Of a stretch of 64,000 bases of DNA, positions 52,716 to 61,902 are shown piece by piece (position 1 is the first letter of the stretch; each line of letters starts with the position of its first letter). The notes below the pieces were generated by a model. That model made no database searches. It had not been told where the DNA came from and worked only from the letters and a program-made list of their open reading frames with translations. The position numbers were made by a program, and so were the translations under genes. Origin of the DNA: Vibrio lentus (lineage in GTDB: Bacteria > Pseudomonadota > Gammaproteobacteria > Enterobacterales > Vibrionaceae); NCBI RefSeq assembly GCF_002875945.1, contig NZ_MCZK01000168.1, positions 1 to 64,000 on the forward strand, read 5' to 3'.

Positions 52716-53273
52716 TTAAACACCTAACTTTTCCGTCAATTCTATAAATGATGTTTCGGTATTTTTACCTGACGTGTCGATTTTAATAACTTCAGTTTTC
52801 CATTCCTCATAGTGACGATTCTTTACTTGTTGCCAATCAGGTAGCTTTAGGTTTTCGACTTCACTTTGTCGAGTGATGACCCTTCTTTCATGTTCCTCAC
52901 GATCAGAGCAGCTAACTTCAATATTGACAAACCTAGCACCAACACTTTCCGCTACCTCTTGCCACTCGTTTCGAGTTAGCTCAATTGGATTACAAGAGTC
53001 AGAAATGCAGCTAATACCTAACGCCAAATTGTCTTTAACAATACGGTAACTTAAACGATAACCCTCACCTTCAACTTTGAAGCAACAAAGATCTCTAAGC
53101 CCTTGCTCTACAGTATCAATGCGAACATACATCGCTCCCGTTTTCTCTGCTAACAACTTCGCTAATGTCGATTTCCCAGAAGCTGGGAGACCCGAAAATA
53201 TATATAAAACAGGTTGATTCAATTGATTTTCGCCTTTTGCATAAACTTCATTCAGTACAGATCTTATCTGCAT
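52716..53273 (-). CDS. P-loop kinase (AAA/zeta-type)
   Basis: The 185-residue cytoplasmic protein has a Walker A motif SGLPASGKSTLAKLLA followed by TGAMYVRIDTVEQGL, the form of small-molecule kinases and zeta-type kinases. The C-terminal part has the lid-like RRVITRQSEVENLK and WQQVKNRHYEEW. There is no epsilon antitoxin partner, so toxin function is not supported. The substrate is not known. Confidence 0.82.
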   Translation of the reverse strand: MQIRSVLNEVYAKGENQLNQPVLYIFSGLPASGKSTLAKLLAEKTGAMYVRIDTVEQGLRDLCCFKVEGEGYRLSYRIVKDNLALGISCISDSCNPIELTRNEWQEVAESVGARFVNIEVSCSDREEHERRVITRQSEVENLKLPDWQQVKNRHYEEWKTEVIKIDTSGKNTETSFIELTEKLGV

Positions 53274-53347
53274 TCTACATCCAGATAATTTCGTCTTCTA
53301 TGCAACACCTTTAACGGAGCATGTGTGATTAAAAACACTAACAAGCT

Positions 53348-53581
53348 ATGGGAAAAAAATATGTTAGGGATACAGCTTTCGCTCGCCTTATCCTCACACA
53401 AAATAATCTTCATCCAGATACCAAGCGTTGGAATTGGCTACCCTTAGATGCCGTAAAAAACCTTCTAATAAATAACCCAAGGCGATGTGATAATTCAAAG
53501 ACCCAACGAGAGTCCGAATTCCACCTCTCACTGATCTATTTCTCTCTTATCAAAGTACAAGTTATTAATAATTCGATATAA
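53348..53581 (+). CDS. Doubtful small open frame
   Basis: A 77-codon frame opens at ATG 53348 between the kinase and the ABC genes. It lacks a ribosome-binding site, has no signal peptide or domain that I know, and ends in a low-complexity tail. It may be a remnant or chance frame. It is listed only because the surrounding 370 bp hold no other gene. Confidence 0.2.
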   Translation: MGKKYVRDTAFARLILTQNNLHPDTKRWNWLPLDAVKNLLINNPRRCDNSKTQRESEFHLSLIYFSLIKVQVINNSI

Positions 53582-53646
53582 ATCGCTCTCTTATTTGAAA
53601 TTGTTGTCTACAGTTTGATAGTCATTGTTGGATACAAGGAGAGTAA

Positions 53647-54363
53647 ATGGAAAACCCAGTTGTCACACTTAAACAGGCCAGCAAAAGCTTTGTTGACGGC
53701 AAAGACACTCATAACGTGTTAGAGAGCGTCGACTTCACTTTAGCGACGGGCGCTAGTGTGGCTTTGACAGGAGCAAGTGGCAGCGGGAAAAGTACTCTAC
53801 TCAACCTAATAGCAGGCTTTGAACCACTTTCAGGAGGTGAGTTGTGGCTCGATGGTAAAAACACATCAGCTTGGAAAGACCCACATTGGAGTCGCTACCG
53901 CCATCAAAAACTGGGGGTTATCTTCCAGCAGTTCAACTTGTTAACCCCACTCAACGTAAAACAAAACATCGCCTTTCCGTTGCATTTGAATCAACAAAAA
54001 TGGGGCGACTGGTGTGATTATTTAGTGGAAGCGCTAGGCATCAGTGAACTGCTCGATAGACATGTATCAGCACTCTCTGGCGGCCAGCAACAACGAGTGG
54101 CGATCGCACGTGCATTAGCCCATAAACCGAAACTGCTGCTTGCCGATGAACCCACAGGCAACCTCGACCACAAAGCCGGTTTAGAGGTAATGAGGCTATT
54201 GAACGAAATCACCACACAAGGCAACACCGCCGTATTACTGGTTACACACAGCCCTGAATGTGCCAATTTTATGCAGACTCAACTGGTGTTAGATGATGGA
54301 GAGTTAAAGCGTGTAGAGCTAAACCAAAATCAAGCCAGTGAGAAGCCTCATGCTGCAATCTAA
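53647..54363 (+). CDS. ABC transporter ATP-binding protein (LolD/AttE-like)
   Basis: The 238-residue ATPase has Walker A GASGSGKSTLL, the Q-loop VIFQQFNLL, signature LSGGQQQRVAIARAL and Walker B LLLADEPTGNLD, with the LolD/MacB-type sequence around them. It powers the FtsX-like permease, whose gene overlaps its end. AAGGAGAG precedes the ATG. Confidence 0.93.
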   Translation: MENPVVTLKQASKSFVDGKDTHNVLESVDFTLATGASVALTGASGSGKSTLLNLIAGFEPLSGGELWLDGKNTSAWKDPHWSRYRHQKLGVIFQQFNLLTPLNVKQNIAFPLHLNQQKWGDWCDYLVEALGISELLDRHVSALSGGQQQRVAIARALAHKPKLLLADEPTGNLDHKAGLEVMRLLNEITTQGNTAVLLVTHSPECANFMQTQLVLDDGELKRVELNQNQASEKPHAAI

Positions 54364-56893
54364 CTTAACTCACTGTAGGTTAAATCACGCCTGGCTGACT
54401 CACACAAAACTTACGCTAAACCTATTCGCTGCGCACTATCGCCAATCGCCCTTACAAGCGGCGGCCATCTTGATTGGTATCGTGTTGGCGGTCACCCTGT
54501 TTGTCGCGGTGCAAGCCATCAATCTGAATGCCAAACGTAGCTACGCTGAATCCACCGAACAACTGAGCGCTCAAGCGCAAAACCTGATCATTCCACCAGC
54601 AGGGCAAAACTACTTACCAGAATCGCTCTACTTCAAGCTAAGACAAAATGGCTTGAGCGCAATATTGCCTGTGATTGAAGGGCGAGTGAGAGACGATCAA
54701 GGTCGTCGTTGGTCTGTACAAGGCAGTGAATTGATCGCTGCTCTCACCTCACGATCTCGCTATTCTACCGACAAGCCAGCCGAAAACGATGGAACCTCAG
54801 AAGACAGTCAAAACATATCCCTATTCGACAACGCCTTACCGCTTCCTCAATTGTTAGCTGGCAAGCCCATCGTGATGATGAGCCAGTCGCAACACCAAAG
54901 CTTAGACGAAGTAGAAACACTCACTTTGGATGAAGTAGTCACCCAAGTGGTAGTGCTGCCCGATGAATGGCAACTGGGTAGTCGTATGTTGATGGACATT
55001 GGATTCGCCCAACAACTGCTGAATAAGCAAGGTCAGCTGAGCTACATCGCTGTTTTTGATACCAAGAGCCACGCGCAAGACAAATGGCAGAATCTGATCG
55101 CAGAGCAAGGGCAATGGATCACCAATAATCAAAGTACCGATCTCGGATCTATTACCGACAGCTTTCACCTCAACCTCACTGCCATGAGCTTACTGGCGTT
55201 CTTGGTTGGTTTGTTCATCGCTTACAACGGCGTGAAGTACAGCTTGCTCAAACGTAATCGGCTGTTAGTACAAATTCAGCAAGCCGGAGTTTCACCAAGC
55301 ATCGTGTTCTCTGCTCTGCTAATCGAGCTCACTGTTTTAGTCACACTAGGCGCATCACTCGGTTTCATTTTGGGTATTCAGGTGAGCCATTGGCTACACC
55401 CAACCGTAGCGATAACCCTTGAACAGCTTTATGGCGCAACGCTATTGCCCGGTACATGGCAGTGGCAATGGTTAGCACAAGCCTTATTGCTTACGTTGGC
55501 GGCTACGTTAATCGCATGTTGGCAACACTTTAAGCAGCGCATTCGACAACCGCTCTCTTCTTATGGTGGTTTTTACCAAGCGCCAGAGGCTTCAAACGAA
55601 AACCAATTGTTTACCATCGGCGTAGTGCTGACCGTTATCGCATTGGTGGGCTTATGGCTCAGTGAGCATCATCGCTTCACCATGGCGTGGCTTGGTCTAT
55701 TAGTGGTGTCGATTCCTTTGTATCTCCCCAAAACGCTCAGCGTGTTAGCAAATTGGAGCGAACAGCGCACTCAGTCAGGATTGATGCAGTACCTGTTTGC
55801 TGAACTGCGAGAGCTGATATCTCCACTATCCCTCGCGATGATGGCGCTGCTGCTTGCGGTTACCGCCAACATGGGAATGAATACCTTAGTCGGAAGCTTT
55901 GAATCCACCCTAAAGCAATGGTTAGAGCAACGACTGCATGCCGACATTTACGTTAGCCCTGCTCAGGGTGAAATCGCTAATGTCGAGCGCGCATTAGAAC
56001 AGTTTGAGAACGTTGAAACCGTTTATAAACAATACTATGTCGATGATAACTTGCAGGGCCTGCCCACGTTACTCGGCACCAAAGACAAAGATACATTAGA
56101 GCAAACCATGGTGTTCCAATCGCAGCTTGATAACTTCTGGTCACGCTTTTACCAAGGTGAGTTAGTGGCGATCAGCGAACCCACGGCGGTGAAGCTCGGA
56201 TTATCATTGAACAGCAAACTTGAACTCGACTCTATTCCAGACATATCACTGGTGGTTGGTGCGATCTTTCACGATTACGGCTCCCCTAATGGCGAAGTGT
56301 TGCTTGCCCCTAATTTATGGCTTGAAAGCGGCTTTACGGACTTACCCACCAGCTTGGGAGTCAAAGTCTCTGGCGACCCACAAGTGGTATACGAGCAACT
56401 TCGCCAACAACTCAATTTGCACCCAAGTCAGCTTTACGACCAAGCACAGATCAAATCACTCGCGTTGGATATCTTTTCACAAACCTTCGCCATCACTCGT
56501 GCGCTTAATGGCGTTACATTAATGGTCGCCGTCATTGGCTTGTTCTGTGCGTGTTTCATGTTGCTTGATGCTCGTAAGGCCGCCATCGCAAGGTTGTATG
56601 CACTAGGTGTCAACCGTAAGAAGCTGATGGCGATGGTGCTCGGGCAAATCGTTGTGCTTGTGGCTTTTACTCTGGTTATCGCCATACCGCTCGGTGCTAT
56701 GGTCGGTTATGTGTTGACGGACATCGTTACCCTGCGCGCCTTTGGTTGGAGTCTAAATTACGTATGGAACTGGAGTGATGCCCTCGGTATTGCCGCCATC
56801 ACGATTCTAGTGGCGGTGATTGCGACCTTAATTCCACTGTGGCGTTTAGTCAGTAAACCCGTGGTATCCAGTTTGCAGAGCGAGGTGTTGTGA
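54350..56893 (+). CDS. Large ABC permease with two FtsX/MacB units (AttFG-like)
   Basis: From ATG 54350 (the upstream GTG at 54338 is also possible) the protein has 847 residues. An N-terminal anchor is followed by a large periplasmic domain and two sets of membrane segments in the FtsX style (FHLNLTAMSLLAFLVGLFIAYNGV; then GVTLMVAVIGLFCACFMLL and AFTLVIAIPLGAMVGYV near the end). It therefore fuses two permease halves that are separate in LolCE. Its 5' end overlaps the ATPase gene and the 3' end overlaps the lipoprotein gene by one base, so all three form one unit. Confidence 0.88.
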   Translation: MLQSNLTHCRLNHAWLTHTKLTLNLFAAHYRQSPLQAAAILIGIVLAVTLFVAVQAINLNAKRSYAESTEQLSAQAQNLIIPPAGQNYLPESLYFKLRQNGLSAILPVIEGRVRDDQGRRWSVQGSELIAALTSRSRYSTDKPAENDGTSEDSQNISLFDNALPLPQLLAGKPIVMMSQSQHQSLDEVETLTLDEVVTQVVVLPDEWQLGSRMLMDIGFAQQLLNKQGQLSYIAVFDTKSHAQDKWQNLIAEQGQWITNNQSTDLGSITDSFHLNLTAMSLLAFLVGLFIAYNGVKYSLLKRNRLLVQIQQAGVSPSIVFSALLIELTVLVTLGASLGFILGIQVSHWLHPTVAITLEQLYGATLLPGTWQWQWLAQALLLTLAATLIACWQHFKQRIRQPLSSYGGFYQAPEASNENQLFTIGVVLTVIALVGLWLSEHHRFTMAWLGLLVVSIPLYLPKTLSVLANWSEQRTQSGLMQYLFAELRELISPLSLAMMALLLAVTANMGMNTLVGSFESTLKQWLEQRLHADIYVSPAQGEIANVERALEQFENVETVYKQYYVDDNLQGLPTLLGTKDKDTLEQTMVFQSQLDNFWSRFYQGELVAISEPTAVKLGLSLNSKLELDSIPDISLVVGAIFHDYGSPNGEVLLAPNLWLESGFTDLPTSLGVKVSGDPQVVYEQLRQQLNLHPSQLYDQAQIKSLALDIFSQTFAITRALNGVTLMVAVIGLFCACFMLLDARKAAIARLYALGVNRKKLMAMVLGQIVVLVAFTLVIAIPLGAMVGYVLTDIVTLRAFGWSLNYVWNWSDALGIAAITILVAVIATLIPLWRLVSKPVVSSLQSEVL

Positions 56894-58026
56894 TGACTAT
56901 TAACGCGAAGAGTAAGCTAATCAAAATATCCGCAGTCTTGCTTAACCTGTTATTTCTGTGGGGTTGTGAGAGAGCCGATCCAAAATTAGCTCAAAATATG
57001 GGGGCAATACTCGGTGGTAACAATGAGAAAAAGCAGAATGAGCAATTCACACCGGTAGTTAAAGGCGTAGAGATCACTTTCCCTGCCGACCACCAAGCAC
57101 ACCCAAGATTTCGTCATGAATGGTGGTATTTAACCGCCAACCTCATTGATGAAAATGGCAATACTCTGGGGGTGCAATGGACACAGTTCCGCTTTGCCTC
57201 AACTCCAGAAAATAGCACCGAACAAACAAAGCAAACCGCATGGCAAAGCCAACAGATCTACATGGCGCACAGTGCGGTCACAACCGAAGACAAACATTAT
57301 GCCGATGAAAAATGGTCTCGTGACCAAGCAGAACTGGCAGGCGTGGATGCTTCACCATTTCGTGTCTACCTTGATGATTGGCAGTGGAACTCTTCTACCG
57401 ATGATCTCTTCCCTACGACACTGAATGCCAATTCAGAACAATTTGGCTACTCGCTAATACTCACCAGTAACTCGCCATATCAGAAACAAGGCGAGCAAGG
57501 CTACAGCACCAAAAGTGGCGATGGCAAAGTGGCTTCCTATTACTACAGCCAGCCATTCATCGATGTATCAGGCGAAGTAACGATTGATGGCGTGACACAT
57601 CAGGTTTCGGGCGAAGGTTGGATAGACAGAGAGTGGAGCTCGCAGTTCTTACTCGACTCGCAACAAGGCTGGGATTGGTTTGCACTAAGGCTCGATGATG
57701 AAACCAGCTTAGTCGTGTTCCAACTACGAAACTCAACAACAGGCGAAGCCAGTTATGCTCACGCAAGGTTAATGCAACAAGATGGTTCTGGCATTGCGAT
57801 TTCACAGCAAGACATCAGACTAACCGCCATCAAGCAAACAGAAATCGATGGGCGCGATTATCCAACAGAGTGGCAGGTTTCAATTCCAAGCCAGCAAATA
57901 GAACTGACAGTCTCGGCACTGAACCCCAAAGCAAAAATGCCACTATCGGTTCCCTATTGGGAAGGGCCTATTGTGATTGAAGGAACATACTCAGGCACGG
58001 GTTATATGGAGCTAACGGGGTATTAG
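56893..58026 (+). CDS. AttH/CrtC-type lipocalin-like lipoprotein
   Basis: From ATG 56893 the protein has 377 residues and a lipoprotein-like signal (LLFLWGCERADP). The body contains PRFRHEWWYLTANLIDENGNTLGVQWTQFRF and SGEGWIDREWSSQF, segments typical of the AttH/CrtC-like domain (two lipocalin folds). In Agrobacterium and other bacteria AttH goes with an ABC exporter of the AttEFG kind, as here. Its ligand or reaction is unknown; CrtC homologues are carotenoid hydratases. The TGATG junction couples it to the permease. Confidence 0.87.
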   Translation: MTINAKSKLIKISAVLLNLLFLWGCERADPKLAQNMGAILGGNNEKKQNEQFTPVVKGVEITFPADHQAHPRFRHEWWYLTANLIDENGNTLGVQWTQFRFASTPENSTEQTKQTAWQSQQIYMAHSAVTTEDKHYADEKWSRDQAELAGVDASPFRVYLDDWQWNSSTDDLFPTTLNANSEQFGYSLILTSNSPYQKQGEQGYSTKSGDGKVASYYYSQPFIDVSGEVTIDGVTHQVSGEGWIDREWSSQFLLDSQQGWDWFALRLDDETSLVVFQLRNSTTGEASYAHARLMQQDGSGIAISQQDIRLTAIKQTEIDGRDYPTEWQVSIPSQQIELTVSALNPKAKMPLSVPYWEGPIVIEGTYSGTGYMELTGY

Positions 58027-58125
58027 GCATACCGGCACGAACCGTCTTAATACGGCACTATGCGCCTACTCAAATTTTACCGCTTTCTCCTATGTTAGAA
58101 TCCTATTTTTACGTTGAAGTAGCTT

Positions 58126-58677
58126 ATGAACCACAATCATTTCCAAGGTAAATACGAAGTTGAGCTTAAGTATCGTCTTGACTCGAAATCGACCTTTCTT
58201 GAAGTCTTACAGTTAATGCCTCACGAAGTTATGCTCGAAGATAATGTTGAATGTGACTGGTATTTTGATTTATCAGATAAAACCTTACATGCCGAGAATA
58301 AAAGCGTGTGTATTCGGACGATGGAACCTTCGGGTATCAAGTTGTGGATAGTAAAAGGCCCTGAGTCAGACCGATGTGAAGCGACAAATATTACTGACGC
58401 CTCGAAAGCTCGCAGCATGTTGGAAACCATGGGATTTGAAGTGGTGCTAAAAGCGGAAAAAACACGGAGCATCTACTTTGTTGGAGATTTTCATATTACC
58501 GTCGATTCCTTGGCGGGTATCGGTGATTTTGCTGAGTTCGCAATAATGACAGATGATGAATCTATGTTATCGGACTACAAAGTTGAACTGGAAGGTCTGG
58601 CGAATGAATTTGGTTTAACACCAAAAGCCTTGCAAACGAAATCATACAAGCAAATGTTCGTGGAAAAAGGAGCATAG
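58126..58677 (+). CDS. CYTH-domain protein (class IV adenylate cyclase/triphosphatase family)
   Basis: The 183-residue protein has the ExExK motif at residues 11-15 (YEVELKYRL), which starts the triphosphate tunnel of CYTH proteins, with later acidic and basic strands (ECDWYFDLSD, CIRTMEPSGIKLWIVKGP, ADFHITVDSLAGIGDFAEF) fitting the tunnel. Family members are class IV adenylate cyclases (CyaB), thiamine or inorganic triphosphatases. I cannot tell which here. Single gene with its own terminator. Confidence 0.85.
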   Translation: MNHNHFQGKYEVELKYRLDSKSTFLEVLQLMPHEVMLEDNVECDWYFDLSDKTLHAENKSVCIRTMEPSGIKLWIVKGPESDRCEATNITDASKARSMLETMGFEVVLKAEKTRSIYFVGDFHITVDSLAGIGDFAEFAIMTDDESMLSDYKVELEGLANEFGLTPKALQTKSYKQMFVEKGA

Positions 58678-58774
58678 CAAGAGGCTATGGCGTCGATAGT
58701 TCGTTTTGGGCGCTCTTTTTCCAGTTTCCTATCGAAAATAGTCGTTGTTAAGTAGCTTCAAATACCGATTCACA

Positions 58775-58805
58775 TTAAAAAGCCATCACGAAGATGGCTT
58801 TTTAA
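58775..58805. terminator. Bidirectional terminator between the CYTH and endonuclease genes
   Basis: TTAAAAAGCCATC and GATGGCTTTTTAA form a perfect 13-bp stem around ACGAA, with A and T tracts on each side. It is 50 bases before the convergent endonuclease stop. Confidence 0.88.
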
Positions 58806-58854
58806 TACGGATTACAGAGGCGTACCTACTGCTTAGCATTGTTCAGACGACCAA

Positions 58855-59649
58855 TCAACCGTTACATCTACTGCCATAAATATCGTTTACCCAGCCTGGG
58901 TTATCAATCAACGGGTTGCGGTTGCCTTGCCATTGCACGGCTTTTTCATGGCGGTTACGTTCCCAATTGTCTACTGGGTCAGCGTTATGCCATTGGAGTA
59001 ATGTGCATAGCTTTCCAACCTTAGGCTTACCTGACGTACTCGAAACATCATCAACCAGATACAAGTCAGGCATGTTTGCGTTGTTACCTTCATAACGCAC
59101 AGCCATGTAGAAAATCGAACGAGCAGTATCACCCTTAACGGCATCTCTAGGTTCAAAGCTGTCGTAATCGGTTTTGTTCAGTGGAGATTTTTTCAATGGC
59201 GAGCCGCCAAAATCAAAGTCTTTGTTTGAGCGGATTGAGTTAATCTCTGCATCGGTTGGCTGTAGGTGGTGGATATCGGTATAGCCCCACTGGTCTTTAC
59301 GCTTGAAACCAAAAGATTTAGGCCAAAGGTGCTCACGGTTCCATGCATTTTTATCGTTATTTCCCGACGACGTAAAATCTTTAGATTGTGAACGGCCGCT
59401 GTAATACAGAATAACGTTGTTCGAGTTATTCGGGTCTTCATTGGTGTCTTTTAATGCAGACCAAACTTGGCTATACGACAATTGTTTTTGCCCACGAGCA
59501 GCAATGACACCAAGCATGTCTTTTAAAGCATTTCCACTCAGCCCTTCAGCTTCGAGGTAATAGCCGTCAGGGAATGTAGTATCGGCAAGCGCAACTGGAC
59601 TAAGAGCTGTAGAAATTAGGAAAAGGCTTAGATTTAAACGCATTTTCAT
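58855..59649 (-). CDS. Secreted endonuclease I family DNase
   Basis: The 264-residue protein has a signal peptide (MKMRLNLSLFLISTALSPVALA). The endonuclease I catalytic region is clear: NREHLWPKSFGFK, DIHHLQPTDAEINSIRSNKDF and FEPRDAVKGDTARSIFYMAVRYEG, with the His and metal-binding Asn of this beta-beta-alpha-metal nuclease family. It likely degrades extracellular DNA. Vibrio Dns is the well-known relative; this one is somewhat longer. CACTCA and TGAGTG form a small dyad in the promoter at 59679-59697. Confidence 0.9.
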   Translation of the reverse strand: MKMRLNLSLFLISTALSPVALADTTFPDGYYLEAEGLSGNALKDMLGVIAARGQKQLSYSQVWSALKDTNEDPNNSNNVILYYSGRSQSKDFTSSGNNDKNAWNREHLWPKSFGFKRKDQWGYTDIHHLQPTDAEINSIRSNKDFDFGGSPLKKSPLNKTDYDSFEPRDAVKGDTARSIFYMAVRYEGNNANMPDLYLVDDVSSTSGKPKVGKLCTLLQWHNADPVDNWERNRHEKAVQWQGNRNPLIDNPGWVNDIYGSRCNG

Positions 59650-59905
59650 TGTTTTAGTATCCTTATTATTGTTTTAATCACTCACTATTGATGAGTGCCC
59701 TAATACTCTACAAAACACAATTTATATGCAATCGGTTTATTTATAAAAAGGGGAATCTAGCACTTTATTATTGAAGGGGTAAATATCCAGCTCTCGATAC
59801 GCTATTACCAGCAATGCACTCTGGAGAATTTGGTTTAGCAATACTTCTCGTTACTTACCGATGACAGATATCCGCTTTTCAAACTGATGCCTCTCCATAC
59901 ACAAA

Positions 59906-60694
59906 CTACAACAATCTGTTCTTATATTGTTCTGGTGTTTGGCCAGAATATTTCTTGAACATACTAATGAAGGGGCTGGCTTGGTTGTAACCTAATGTGA
60001 GGGCGACTTCTTTAACCGACTGGCCGTTTCTTAATAGATCCATTGAGTACAGGTAGCGAACTCTTAGTCGCCATTCGGTGAAGCTCATTCCCAATTCACT
60101 TTGGCAATGACGCGACAGAGTACGCTCGGTGGCGTGTACTTTCTCAGCCCAGTCTTTTAACGAGATATCGTCTGTTGGATTCTCTTCTATCGCCGCAAGA
60201 ATGGGAGCAAGATACTTGTTATCCGTTGAGGGCAAGAAGTGATGCTCGACTTGGCGTTCTGCAAGTTGATCGAGCAATACCTGAACAAGCCTTTGATCTT
60301 GTTCGCTTTGTGCGACGTTGATATCACGCTGGCGAAAGTCATCAATGATCGAGGAGACGATTGGGGTGATCTTAATGAGGCTGGTTTTCTCCGGCAGATG
60401 CTGAGTTAACTCATGGGCAATATTCAATGAACAGTAGTCCAATGGCTTACGGTTGTAACTGCAGTGCATGACCCCAGCTGGCACCCAAATCGCTAGATGT
60501 GGTGGCGCGAGAAAGCGTATGCCTTCGGCTTCCATTTCAAGAATCCCACCGCTGATCAACTGAACCTGTCCCCAAGGGTGGCTATGTATACGAGTTTCAG
60601 TGTTCGATAAAAAAGCTTCGAAATTCATAAATACATTGGATGGTGCCTTATCGATTGATAAGGATGGATGAAGGTTTCTTGAGTGTTTTTTCAA
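59906..60694 (-). CDS. AraC-family regulator divergent from a DMT transporter
   Basis: The 262-residue protein has a cupin sensor (RIHSHPWGQVQLISGGILEME, HLAIWVPAGVMHCSY) and a C-terminal AraC DNA-binding domain (ISLKDWAEKVHATERTLSRHCQSELGMSFTEWRLRVRY, KEVALTLGYNQASPFISMFKKYSGQTPEQY). It lies 98 bp from the EamA gene on the other strand and probably controls it. Confidence 0.9.
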   Translation of the reverse strand: MKKHSRNLHPSLSIDKAPSNVFMNFEAFLSNTETRIHSHPWGQVQLISGGILEMEAEGIRFLAPPHLAIWVPAGVMHCSYNRKPLDYCSLNIAHELTQHLPEKTSLIKITPIVSSIIDDFRQRDINVAQSEQDQRLVQVLLDQLAERQVEHHFLPSTDNKYLAPILAAIEENPTDDISLKDWAEKVHATERTLSRHCQSELGMSFTEWRLRVRYLYSMDLLRNGQSVKEVALTLGYNQASPFISMFKKYSGQTPEQYKNRLL

Positions 60695-60792
60695 ACTTGT
60701 CTTCCTATCGCGCCTGATGTCTTTTTAAAGATATCTGTAAGTATAACGACCTGTCAAACTAGCCGCATCAACTCATTTGCGACGGAATTCAC

Positions 60793-61686
60793 ATGCATTA
60801 TCTTTTACCATTTTTCACAGTCTGTATCTGGGGTGCAAATGCGATCGTCAACAAACTGGCCGCAAGCACCATTGAACCGAGCGCGATGAGTTTTTACCGT
60901 TGGTTTATTGCGATGTTAATTTTGACGCCTTTCTGCATTCGCTCAGTGATTAAACAGTGGCCAATCATTAAACCTAACTTGTCTAAGTTAGCGTTCCTTG
61001 GCTTTTTGGGCATGGTGTTAAACCAATCTTTGGGTTACTACGCAGGCTTAACCACCACCGCTTCTAACATGGCATTGATCACTTCGTTAGTACCATTGAT
61101 CAGTGTGTTCCTTAGCGTACCTTTGCTAAACAAGTCTATTTCTAGCCTAAGTATTGTCGGCGGTGTGTTGTCTTTGGCTGGGTTGGCGTTAATGCTCGGC
61201 AAAGGCGACCCTCTGTTCTTCATCCATCAAAACCTTACCCAAGGTGACGGCTACATGTTAATAGCGGCCTTTGTTTACGCCTCTTACTGTGTGTTGCTAA
61301 AACGCTGGAAAATGCCAATCAGCAGTTGGGTTGTGATTTATATTCAAGGGCTGTTTGCTGTCGCGATGTTGACTCCTCTTTGGTTAACAAGCGAACAACT
61401 ATTACCCTCACAGCAAGCGATTCCATTGATAGCTTATGCCGCAGTTGCTGCCTCTATTTTAGCACCTTGGATGTGGGTGAAAGCGATTGACACTATTGGT
61501 GCAGATTCAAGCGCGATGTTCATGAATTTACTTCCTGTTGTTGCGATAGTATTGGCGGCTACATGGCTAGGTGAAGAGATTAATCAGTTCCATATCATTG
61601 GTGGTGTGATGGTGATTTCAGGCGTTATCCTTGCTCAAATTAAAAGGAAACCAAGGCTGGAAGCTGCCCTACCTCAGCAAAGCTAA
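60793..61686 (+). CDS. DMT-family (EamA) transporter
   Basis: The 297-residue inner membrane protein has about ten segments in two EamA repeats (MHYLLPFFTVCIWGANAIVNKLAASTIEPSAMSFYRWFIAMLILTPF; ILAPWMWVKAIDTIGADSSAMFMNLLPVVAIVLAATWLGEEI). It is likely an exporter of a small metabolite. The divergent AraC gene suggests ligand-induced expression. A hairpin at 61739-61767 follows. Confidence 0.9.
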   Translation: MHYLLPFFTVCIWGANAIVNKLAASTIEPSAMSFYRWFIAMLILTPFCIRSVIKQWPIIKPNLSKLAFLGFLGMVLNQSLGYYAGLTTTASNMALITSLVPLISVFLSVPLLNKSISSLSIVGGVLSLAGLALMLGKGDPLFFIHQNLTQGDGYMLIAAFVYASYCVLLKRWKMPISSWVVIYIQGLFAVAMLTPLWLTSEQLLPSQQAIPLIAYAAVAASILAPWMWVKAIDTIGADSSAMFMNLLPVVAIVLAATWLGEEINQFHIIGGVMVISGVILAQIKRKPRLEAALPQQS

Positions 61687-61738
61687 GTGAACGTTACCAA
61701 AACTAACCTAGCAACAATGCGCTAGTCGATTTCACCTC

Positions 61739-61767
61739 ACAATGCCAGCTTCCTCAGCAGGCATTGT
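61739..61767 (+). terminator. Terminator after the EamA gene
   Basis: ACAATGCC pairs with GGCATTGT around a 13-base loop, followed by TGTTTTCCTGTTTT. It lies 53 bases after the stop. Confidence 0.65.
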
Positions 61768-61902
61768 TGTTTTCCTGTTTTGTTCAACGGTTCTGTTCAT
61801 AACGCTTTTAAATGCTTTTAATTCCAACACGCTGTGGTTGCAACATGTTACTGACTCAGGTTTAATGAATTCAGTACTGTTTAAATTGTAAAAGGAATTA
61901 CA

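Noticed and set aside
52716..53273. Zeta toxin of a toxin-antitoxin pair
   Set aside because: The P-loop kinase has no adjacent antitoxin gene and the small frame nearby is on the other strand without similarity to epsilon.
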